A stretch of 64,000 nucleotides of DNA. It comes from Microbacteriaceae bacterium VKM Ac-2855 (lineage in GTDB: Bacteria > Actinomycetota > Actinomycetes > Actinomycetales > Microbacteriaceae). The translations under genes were made by a program, and so were the position numbers. Under the pieces are notes generated by a model. That model made no database searches. It worked only from the letters and a program-made list of their open reading frames with translations, and was not told the DNA's origin. The DNA lies in assembly GCA_013204985.1 (NCBI GenBank), contig JABMLG010000001.1:785124-849123 (forward strand), given 5' to 3'. This document shows positions 23,810 through 30,310 of the stretch, piece after piece (within the stretch, counting starts at the first letter, position 1; every line of letters starts with the position of its first letter).

Positions 23810-23827
23810 CTCTTTTCAAGCGAAGAG
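23810..23827 (-). promoter_or_regulatory. Small hairpin covering the SsuD-like ribosome site
   Basis: On the minus strand CTCTT (23827-23823) can pair with AAGAG (23814-23810), which is the only Shine-Dalgarno-like run before the ATG at 23800. A ribosome stalled on the leader peptide could change which pairing forms. The pairing is visible; the switch is inference. Confidence 0.4.
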
Positions 23828-23888
23828 GAATGAGATGACGAATTGTGTCGCGAACTGTGTCGAAATGTGTCGACAGGAATTGCGACGA

Positions 23889-24026
23889 TCAGGCCGGACA
23901 GGAACATCCGCGCACCGACGCGTCGCTCCCGTCCCTGATCATTCGCATCGCCATCGCGACGACGCCCGCAATGCGCCGAGCGCGCGCGCTGATTGCGCGG
24001 CTCTTCTCGGCACGGTTCGGGATCAT
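23889..24026 (-). CDS. Leader peptide with C-terminal RGCSCP, upstream of operon 1
   Basis: A 45-codon open frame starting M-I-P-N-R-A, with AMAMRMIRDG in the middle and ending SVRGCSCPA before TGA. It is homologous to the 47-codon frame at 38281-38424: both begin M-x-x-N-R-A, contain M-x-M-R-M then D, and end V-R-G-C-S-C-P. The ATG at 24026 lies exactly six bases after -10 box TACAGT, so the transcript is probably leaderless. It ends 88 bases before the SsuD-like start. Paired Cys codons near the end of a short frame before sulfur genes are the hallmark of cysteine-sensing attenuators; slow Cys-tRNA supply would stall the ribosome there and open the operon. Function is inferred. Confidence 0.8.
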   Translation of the reverse strand: MIPNRAEKSRAISARARRIAGVVAMAMRMIRDGSDASVRGCSCPA

Positions 24027-24032
24027 GCTCAT

Positions 24033-24063
24033 ACTGTATGGGCGCTTATCATTCCGGGTCCAA
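24033..24063 (-). promoter_or_regulatory. Promoter of operon 1 leader
   Basis: Minus-strand TTGGAC (24063-24058), 19 bases, TACAGT (24038-24033), six bases, ATG at 24026. The operon 2 leader promoter at 38431-38461 has the same two boxes at identical distances. The 19-base spacer is long for a simple -35/-10 pair, so TTGGAC may be part of an activator site. Confidence 0.65.
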
Positions 24064-24090
24064 CAACGATTCCCGATGCATTCGCATCCG

Positions 24091-24113
24091 CTTATCGAAT
24101 GGATAAAGTGTTG
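24091..24113 (-). promoter_or_regulatory. Putative activator site upstream of operon 1
   Basis: Minus-strand CACTTTATCCATTCGATAAG resembles CACATTATCCAATCGGTATC at 11187-11209. It lies about 30 bases upstream of the TTGGAC box, where an activator of the LysR/CysB kind could bind. Only the similarity is seen. The rest of 24114-24956 has no gene; it carries the repeats listed next. Confidence 0.4.
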
Positions 24114-24223
24114 GCTGAGCATTGTCGCACCGTGTCGCCGAATAGCGTGGGCCGCAGTACGACTATCGCCGCTCGATCCTGTCGGAGACGCTTCCCGGGT
24201 ACGTGACGCACAATGCGTCGGCG

Positions 24224-24321
24224 TCCGGAGGTCGGCGCCCGGTGTTCGGTGCCTTGGGTTCGGCACTTGAGGGTCGTAACCCTGGGGCCGGTGCCCTGGG
24301 GCCGGCACCCTGGGGCCGGCA
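24224..24321. repeat. Seven-copy 14-bp tandem repeat
   Basis: Seven contiguous 14-bp units of decreasing decay end in near-identical CCCTGGGGCCGGCA copies (24280-24321); earlier copies such as CCTTGGGTTCGGCA are diverged. The unit length is not a multiple of three and no real frame crosses it, so this is a non-coding minisatellite. Confidence 0.7.
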
Positions 24322-24557
24322 GGTGACGCGTGGGTGCGCGGCAGGATGGGGCTGTCACCCCGTCCCTTCGCATGGCCGCCAGTTCTGGACCTGGGACGCA
24401 GTCATCTCTCTCCAGCGAGTCCGATTGACCCCTCACTCGAGAGGCGCGTGAGCTCCCCGACGACACGAACTGAACCTCCGCCTCCGAGCGGTGCGCACCG
24501 AAGCGCGCTTCCGAAGCCTGCTTCATCACTCCATCCCGCCCTGAGACGACCAGGACG

Positions 24558-24720
24558 CACCCGAACGTGGGGCGGAGCGACAACCCCCGCTGCACGCCTC
24601 CAGCACATGCCGCGCCTGCCACGCCGCCGCGCCTGCCGCGCCTGCCGCGCCTGCCGTGCCTGCCGCGCCTGCGATACACCCGAACCTGGGACGGAACGAC
24701 TCCCCCTTCTGCACGCTCGC
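24558..24720. repeat. Duplicated 41-bp block around a 9-bp tandem array
   Basis: CACCCGAACGTGGGGCGGAG at 24558 and CACCCGAACCTGGGACGGAA at 24677 begin two related blocks of about 41 bases. Between them lie nearly five 9-bp GCGCCTGCC units (24629-24671). The blocks, read on the minus strand, begin with GGGGGTTGTCGCTCCGCCCC, like one arm of the hairpins at 33958-34009 and 48719-48771. The stretch is non-coding. Confidence 0.65.
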
Positions 24721-24956
24721 AGCGCCTGCGATCCCCATGAGCCACCAAGGCGCGCGTCATCGCGACTGGCATCTGAGTTCGAGCCGAAGACGCCAGCTCT
24801 GTTCCTGGGCTCGGTTCGTGAGTCGTTCCGCCAATCGATGCCCGCGGAGGTTCCGAAACACGGAAGGGAGTAAAGACCCGCCTCTCAGGAGGCCGAGGGC
24901 GAAGGTGTGTTCGAATGCTGATGCCGGGCACTGCACTCAATGTCGGAGGTGTCCCC

Positions 24957-24962
24957 TAACGT
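24957..24962 (+). promoter_or_regulatory. -10 box of leaderless DUF222-HNH gene
   Basis: TAACGT ends six bases before the ATG at 24969, and the intervening bases are GGGGGT. This spacing puts the transcription start on the A of the ATG. Confidence 0.6.
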
Positions 24963-24968
24963 GGGGGT

Positions 24969-26510
24969 ATGACTTGTTCGACGCTCGCCAGCCGCATCAC
25001 CGCCCTCGCGGCGACCGTGCGCGCGGAAACGGCGGCGGTGGAGTGGCGGCGGATGACCGAGACCGAACTCGTCGAGACGGCGGTCGCATTCGCCGAACTC
25101 GAGCGTGCCGTGTCGGGTGGTGGGGTGCGGTTGGCCGGGCTGATCGAGGCCGCGTCGGAGCGTGAGCGGGGGATGGATTCGCTGGCGCGGAAGTACGGGC
25201 AGCGCACCGGGAAGCTGTTCCTGGCCATGCTCACGGGTGCGTCGGAGTCGACGGTCGCGCGGCGGATCCGGCTCGCGCAGGGCGTGTACGAGCGGCCCGG
25301 GTTCGTCGGGCAGGACGTGCCGGCACTGTTCCCCGCCGTCGGGCAAGCGGTGCAGGAGGGGCGGTTGCATCCGGATGCGGCCGAGGTGATCGTGTCGACC
25401 CTCGGGCCGTCCGCCGCGCGCATCCACCCCGACGACCTCGCGGTGGCGGAGGCATCGATCCTCGCCGCCGCGACCGATCCCGAGAGTGAGGCGGTGGCTG
25501 TCGGCGGTGTGACCGGGATCGGGATCGCGGCCGATCTGGTGAAGGTGCAGGCGCTCGCCTGGCGGGCACGGCTGGATCCCGATGGGTTAGAGCCGACCGA
25601 GGAGGAGGCGTTCGAGCGGCGCAACGCGGTCTGGCGCAGAGGGAAGAACGGGCTCGAGACGTTCGTGCTCACCCTCACCACGGAGCAGGCTGCCGCGGTC
25701 AAGGCGTCGCTGTCGCCGCACACCAGCCCGCGCAAGCCGCGGTTCACGGATGCGGACTGCGAAGCCGCCCAGAGCGGTGAGGTCGACGACGCGGCGATCT
25801 TCGCGGATACGCGAACGTCGGGGCAGAAGACCGCGGATGCCGCAGTCTCGTTGATCGTCGCGGGTGGCGCCTCCGAGTCACCGGTCGGCGCGACTCCGCA
25901 GATCACCGCATACGTGAACGCGGCCGATTTAGCCGATGAGGACGCCGTGGGCCCCGCGTATCTCGATCATGTCGACGAGCCGGTACCCGCGTCGACGGTG
26001 CGGCGGATGCGGTGCTTCGGAGAGGTGCGCATCGCGATCACCGGCGACCGGGAGCAGACCGACGCGCTCGGCCGACCCGTGCGCGACTTCACCGAGAACC
26101 AGAAGCGCCTGCTCGCCGCGCGCGACGGCGGTTGCGCCTGGCACGGCTGCACCGCACCACCCGCGTGGACGGAAGCGCACCACGTCACCTGGTGGAGCCG
26201 CGGCGGCGCGACCTCCGTCGAGAACGGGGTCTTGCTATGCAGCTTCCACCATCACGTGATCCACGGGAACCTCGGCTGGCGCATCCAGATGATGACAACG
26301 GAGGACGGCCTCCGACCCCACCTGGTCGCTCCACCGCACATCGACCCGAGACAGACGCCACGACGGATGGGCAAGCAACGCGCCACCATCGCCGGTGTTC
26401 GACGACACGTACCGGATCGGGAGCCGGATCCACCGCCGGATCCGGGACCGCCACTCAAACACGGCCCGGATACCTGGGGGCCGTCGAACGGCGGGCTGTA
26501 CGAGTGGTAG
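24969..26510 (+). CDS. DUF222 domain protein with C-terminal HNH nuclease
   Basis: A 513-residue protein of the very common actinobacterial DUF222-HNH type (related to the mycobacterial 13E12 repeat family). The DUF222 part spans about residues 20-330 (AVAFAELERAVSGGGVRLAG, ESTVARRIRLAQGVYERPGF, QEGRLHPDAAEVIVSTLG). The HNH core is GGCAWHGCTAPPAWTEAHHV then TWWSRGGATSVENGVLLC and SFHHHVIH, with the usual Cys and His pairs, ending in a Pro-rich tail. The family is multi-copy and probably mobile, but its activity is not established. A decayed relative lies at 9346-9590. It is isolated between a repeat-rich gap and the convergent end of operon 2. Confidence 0.9.
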   Translation: MTCSTLASRITALAATVRAETAAVEWRRMTETELVETAVAFAELERAVSGGGVRLAGLIEAASERERGMDSLARKYGQRTGKLFLAMLTGASESTVARRIRLAQGVYERPGFVGQDVPALFPAVGQAVQEGRLHPDAAEVIVSTLGPSAARIHPDDLAVAEASILAAATDPESEAVAVGGVTGIGIAADLVKVQALAWRARLDPDGLEPTEEEAFERRNAVWRRGKNGLETFVLTLTTEQAAAVKASLSPHTSPRKPRFTDADCEAAQSGEVDDAAIFADTRTSGQKTADAAVSLIVAGGASESPVGATPQITAYVNAADLADEDAVGPAYLDHVDEPVPASTVRRMRCFGEVRIAITGDREQTDALGRPVRDFTENQKRLLAARDGGCAWHGCTAPPAWTEAHHVTWWSRGGATSVENGVLLCSFHHHVIHGNLGWRIQMMTTEDGLRPHLVAPPHIDPRQTPRRMGKQRATIAGVRRHVPDREPDPPPDPGPPLKHGPDTWGPSNGGLYEW

Positions 26511-26521
26511 ATGTACAGGCG

Positions 26522-27178
26522 CTAGCTGTACAGGCGCACCGGCGGACCACCCGCGGGAACAGCACCGGCCAGCTCCTCGCCACCCTCCGAGAGCACGCGC
26601 TCGAGGCGCTCGCGCTCGACGATCGACGAGCGGATGAGCGGCAGACCGCGACGGATCGCGTTGCCGATGCGCTCTTCCAGCAGCGGGGAGGTGATGACGT
26701 AGTTCTCGAAGTCGCGATCGTGCGCGTACACGCCCAGCGGCAGGGTCAGCGCCTGGAAGAAGCCGAACAACGGACGCAGCTGATGCTCGAGGATGAGCGC
26801 GTGCCGCTCGCTGCCACCGGTCGCCGCCAGCAAGACCGGGGTGTCGACGAGTGCGTACTGCTCGACGAAATCGAAGAGGTGCTTGAAGAGGCCGGTGAAC
26901 GAGGCGCGGTAGACCGGCGTGGCCACAACGAGCAACTCGGCCTCCTCGATCCGCCGCAGCTCCTGTTCGACCGCGTCGGGAAGCTGTGAGCGGTAGAACG
27001 CACCCGCGAACTGCGGGCCGATCTCGCCGATGCGCACCAGATGCACATCGATCGGCAGTGCGTCGGCGAGCGTCTCCAGGATCGCCTCGACCAGCACCTC
27101 CGTCTTCGACGGGCGGTGCAGGCTGCCGATCACGGCGACGACGCGCAGGGGCGCCACGCTGTTCTTCTCTGGACTCAT
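26522..27178 (-). CDS. NAD(P)H-dependent FMN reductase (MsuE/SsuE-like)
   Basis: Flavodoxin-fold reductase of 218 residues that makes the reduced FMN used by monooxygenases. The N-terminal flavin loop is VVAVIGSLHRPSKTEVLVEA, and the later loops ELLVVATPVYRASFTGLFKH and LLAATGGSERHALILEHQLR are typical of the MsuE group. Last gene of operon 2; its ATG overlaps the stop of the GlcD-like gene (TGATG). In sulfonate systems the reductase is encoded with its monooxygenase, so it most likely feeds the SsuD-like and SfnB-like enzymes of this operon, and perhaps operon 1, which has no reductase of its own. Confidence 0.9.
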   Translation of the reverse strand: MSPEKNSVAPLRVVAVIGSLHRPSKTEVLVEAILETLADALPIDVHLVRIGEIGPQFAGAFYRSQLPDAVEQELRRIEEAELLVVATPVYRASFTGLFKHLFDFVEQYALVDTPVLLAATGGSERHALILEHQLRPLFGFFQALTLPLGVYAHDRDFENYVITSPLLEERIGNAIRRGLPLIRSSIVERERLERVLSEGGEELAGAVPAGGPPVRLYS

Positions 27179-28512
27179 CAGAGTGCCTTCCCGGGGTTGA
27201 GGATGCCGTTCGGATCGAACACGGCCTGCAGCCGACGCTGCAGATCGACGACCTGCTCGCCCAGCTCGCGCCGGGCCCATTCACGCTTCAGCCCGCCGAT
27301 GCCGTGCTCTGCACTCACCGTCCCGCCGAATTCGAGAGCCAGGGCGAAGATGGCCTCCGCGGCGCGATGCGCCTGGGCGGCGGCGGCATCGCTGTCGTCG
27401 CGCAGACGGATGATCGGATGCAGATTGCCATCGCCCGCGTGCGCGAACACGTAGATGTCGGCACCGGTGTCCTCCGCGACGCGGTGAACCCGGCGGATCG
27501 CCTCCGCGAGACGCGAGCGCGGCACAGCGATGTCCTCGATCAGCACGCGCCCCCGCGCCTCGATCGAGGGAAGTGCATCGCGTCGTGCGGAGGAGAGAAG
27601 CAACCCGACGCCCGGGTCGAGTGTCGTCTCGACTCCGGTCGCGGTGAGCGCGAGCACCTCGGCGACCGCCGCGATCTCGGTCTCTGCACCGAAGCCATCC
27701 GTCTGCACGAGCAGGAAAGCGCCGCCGCGGACGGCGTAATCGGTACCACGCAACGCATCGATCGCGCCGAGGGTCTTGCCGTCGACGAGCTCGATGACGC
27801 TCGGGCGCAGGCCCGCCAGCGCGAGCGCGATGGACGCTTCCGCCCCCGCGGTGACGTCGGCGAAATAGGCGGCGGCTGTGGCGACATGCCGGGGTCGCGG
27901 CAGCAGGCGCACGGTCGCGGCGACGACGACGCCGAGTGTGCCCTCCGAGCCGACGATCAGCGCGGTCAGATCGAGTCCGACGACTCCCTTCACCGTCTCG
28001 CGGCCCACGCGGATGAGCGAGCCGTCGGCCAGCACGACGTCGAGCGCCAGAACGGCGTCGCGCGTGACGCCGTACTTCGCGCCACGCAACCCGCCCGCAT
28101 TCGTCGCGATGTTGCCGCCGATGGTCGAGATCTCGACACTGCCGGGGTCGGGTGCGTAGAAGAGGCCGTGCTCGGCCGCTGCGCGATCGAGGTCGGCAGT
28201 GATCACTCCGGGCTCGACCCGTGCGACACCGTCGACCGCGTCGATCGAGAGGATGCGGTTCAGCCCCGACAGGTCGAGCACGATCGCGCCCTCCCCCGCG
28301 CTGGCTGCGCCGGCGAGCCCGGAGCCGGCGCCGCGCGTGACGACCGGGATGCGGTTCTCGTTCGCGTAGGCGAGCGTCTGCTTGACCTCTTCGACCGTCG
28401 TCGCGCGCACGACCCCACGCGGTTCGCCGCCCGGTGTCCAGCCCGAGCGATCGACGCGCGCGAGCGTCAGCGCGTCGAGGTCGTAGACGGGAGCGGGCGA
28501 GATCAGCGTCAT
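27178..28512 (-). CDS. FAD-linked 2-hydroxyacid dehydrogenase, GlcD/D-lactate type
   Basis: A 444-residue flavoprotein of the PCMH family oxidising a D-2-hydroxyacid. The FAD domain shows VVTRGAGSGLAGAASAGEGA, then EPGVITADLD and the diagnostic STIGGNIATNAGGLRGAKYG. The C-terminal domain has YVFAHAGDGNLHPIIRLRDD, whose His and acidic residues form the active site, and TVSAEHGIGGLKREWARREL. Full length, with no 4Fe-4S extension. It overlaps both neighbours in operon 2 (ATGA with the hydrolase). Operon 1 has an unrelated FMN enzyme of similar chemistry, which suggests that a hydroxyacid is a common intermediate or by-product of both pathways. Confidence 0.9.
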   Translation of the reverse strand: MTLISPAPVYDLDALTLARVDRSGWTPGGEPRGVVRATTVEEVKQTLAYANENRIPVVTRGAGSGLAGAASAGEGAIVLDLSGLNRILSIDAVDGVARVEPGVITADLDRAAAEHGLFYAPDPGSVEISTIGGNIATNAGGLRGAKYGVTRDAVLALDVVLADGSLIRVGRETVKGVVGLDLTALIVGSEGTLGVVVAATVRLLPRPRHVATAAAYFADVTAGAEASIALALAGLRPSVIELVDGKTLGAIDALRGTDYAVRGGAFLLVQTDGFGAETEIAAVAEVLALTATGVETTLDPGVGLLLSSARRDALPSIEARGRVLIEDIAVPRSRLAEAIRRVHRVAEDTGADIYVFAHAGDGNLHPIIRLRDDSDAAAAQAHRAAEAIFALALEFGGTVSAEHGIGGLKREWARRELGEQVVDLQRRLQAVFDPNGILNPGKAL

Positions 28513-29294
28513 GCGTTCGCCCGGCGGATGATGGGCAGGTTCGCGTCGCCGTTGACCTTCAGCCGCTCGAGGAAGAGGGTGACGGTCGCCGCCACCGAGC
28601 GGTGGCTGACGTCGTTGAGGATGTCGTGACGCCCCGCGGTGACGGTGAACAGCTCGAAATGCGGGAGCTGTGCGTAGACGGCGCTCGCATCGGCGAGGGG
28701 GCTGACCGCATCCGCTTCGCCGTGGATGGCGAGCACCGGCGCGGTGACCGCACTCGCGGCGACCGCGAGCAGTTCGGCCGGGAGGGTGCGGTCGAGAGCC
28801 GAGTCGCCGACCTCGCGGCGCAGCACCTTCTGGTGGTTCGGGCAGGCGGTCCGCGCCTCGATCTGGTCGGCGGCGGCAGAGGCCGAGCCGGCCGGCAGAC
28901 CAGCGAGGACGACGCCGTCGAGACCGTCGCCGGCCGTGGCGGCGATCTCGAGCGCGAGCGACGCGCCCGCATCCGAACCGACGAGGATCTTCGGCGAGGG
29001 CAGCTCGGAGTCGGCGAGGATCTCGAGCGCCGCCGCCCGCACCGCATCCGTGTCAGCGGTGGCGTCGCCGAGTACACGCAGCTTGTAGGCGTCGCGCGAG
29101 ATCCGAGTGCCGAAGCGTTCGTAGACGGCCGGCGTCTCTCCGCGGCCGCCGAGAACGATGAGGGTGCCGCGCGCGGCGACGCCCTCGGGCTCGTCGAAGG
29201 AGCCGATGGCGGTGGCGGCGCTGCTGGTTGCCGCACTGCTGGTTGCCGCACTGCTGGTAGCGACAGTGCTGCTGGCGGATGTGTCGATGGTCAT
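28509..29294 (-). CDS. Alpha/beta hydrolase with Asp at the nucleophile position
   Basis: A 261-residue alpha/beta hydrolase. After a low-complexity N-terminus (repeated ATSSA units) the fold begins GTLIVLGGRGETPAVYERFG. The nucleophile elbow is ILVGSDAGASLALEIA, with Asp rather than Ser at the G-x-Nu-x-G centre (about D108). The acid is probably in AIHGEADAVSPLAD and the His in TAGRHDILND. An Asp nucleophile is the rule in dehalogenases and epoxide hydrolases, so carbon-halogen or ester cleavage is possible, but the substrate is unknown. It overlaps PanE-like and GlcD-like genes by ATGA on both sides, in operon 2. Confidence 0.83.
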   Translation of the reverse strand: MTIDTSASSTVATSSAATSSAATSSAATAIGSFDEPEGVAARGTLIVLGGRGETPAVYERFGTRISRDAYKLRVLGDATADTDAVRAAALEILADSELPSPKILVGSDAGASLALEIAATAGDGLDGVVLAGLPAGSASAAADQIEARTACPNHQKVLRREVGDSALDRTLPAELLAVAASAVTAPVLAIHGEADAVSPLADASAVYAQLPHFELFTVTAGRHDILNDVSHRSVAATVTLFLERLKVNGDANLPIIRRANA

Positions 29295-30310
29295 GCGAAG
29301 ACTCCGGAGTCGATGAGGAGGTCGGACAGGGTGTGGGTGCCGGGCGCATCGCCGGCCTGGGCCTGCGCGCCGAGGATGCGCTGCAGCCGCTCGTTGACGG
29401 GCGCCTCGATTCCGGCGCGCCGCGCGATCAGCACGACCTCGCCGTTGAGGTAGTCGACCTCGCTCGAGGCGCCGCGTGCGAAGCTCTGCCAGGTGGAGAG
29501 CTTGCCGGGCGTGTGGCCCGGGATCGTCTCGATGCGCAGAGCGAACGGGCCCGAGTGCTCGGCCACGGCGATACCGGCCGCCTCGAACACCGCGGTGGTC
29601 TCGGCCGTGATCGCCCGACGTGCGTGAGCACGCTCCTCGTCGGAGCCGTCGAGGACGTCGAGGCCGTTGTTCACGTTGCCGATCAGCTTGCGCGCCTTCC
29701 AGGCCGACACGTTCGGCACGCTGGTGGCCTCGTAGCCGGCGGTGGCGAGGTCGGCCACGAATTCGTCCTGCAGGGCGTCGTGCGCATCCGGGAACCGCCC
29801 GAGCCAGAGCACGCCGACGATGGGGAACGAGGGTGAGACGACCACGCCGGGCTCCAGGTAGCTCGCGGCGATGCCGATCGAGACCGCGTAGACGCGCGAG
29901 AAGCGACGCAGCGCGAGGTCTTCGGTGATCAGACCGTTCTGGAAGGTCAGGATGGGAAGATCGGCCGCGACACCGCCGCCCGCCACGGGCTGCCAGGCCC
30001 ATTCGGCCAGGGCGGCTTCGGCGTCCTGCGTCTTGGTCGCCAGCACGAGCACATCCGCCGAGGTGAGTACGAGGTCGTCGGGCCCGGAGGCCGTTTCGAG
30101 TCGCACCACGTCGTCGCCGGCCGGCCGGCGCACGCGCAGACCGTTGGCGCGGATCGCCTCGAGATGCGCGCCTCGGGCGACGAGGATCGAGCGGATACCC
30201 GCCTGCTCGTACTGCGCGGCGAGGGTGGCGCCGATCGCGCCGGCCCCGATGATCACGTAGCGTCGGCCGCTCTGTTCGGAGAGGCCGCGCTCGGAAAAGC
30301 TGTCCGTCAT
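29291..30310 (-). CDS. Ketopantoate reductase-like (ApbA/PanE) dehydrogenase
   Basis: NAD(P)H-dependent reductase of 339 residues with the ApbA/PanE arrangement: Rossmann loop YVIIGAGAIGATLAAQYEQA, then ADVLVLATKTQDAEAAL, ILTFQNGLITEDLAL, the catalytic Lys region WKARKLIGNVNNGLDVLDGS and a helical C-terminal domain. Being embedded in operon 2, it need not make pantoate; many members reduce other 2-oxoacids. A link with the GlcD-like oxidase (hydroxyacid and oxoacid interconversion) is suggestive. ATGA overlaps on both sides. Confidence 0.85.
   Translation of the reverse strand: MTDSFSERGLSEQSGRRYVIIGAGAIGATLAAQYEQAGIRSILVARGAHLEAIRANGLRVRRPAGDDVVRLETASGPDDLVLTSADVLVLATKTQDAEAALAEWAWQPVAGGGVAADLPILTFQNGLITEDLALRRFSRVYAVSIGIAASYLEPGVVVSPSFPIVGVLWLGRFPDAHDALQDEFVADLATAGYEATSVPNVSAWKARKLIGNVNNGLDVLDGSDEERAHARRAITAETTAVFEAAGIAVAEHSGPFALRIETIPGHTPGKLSTWQSFARGASSEVDYLNGEVVLIARRAGIEAPVNERLQRILGAQAQAGDAPGTHTLSDLLIDSGVFA

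Noticed and set aside
23757..24206. Plus-strand frame containing a Cys-rich stretch (MTNCVANCVEMCRQ)
   Set aside because: The Cys codons come from repeated TGTGTCG elements in the untranslated space after the leader. It runs antisense to the conserved leader and has no ribosome site.
24901..24968. SOS (LexA) box upstream of DUF222-HNH gene
   Set aside because: Only one half (TGTTCGAA) is present; the second half-site is missing.
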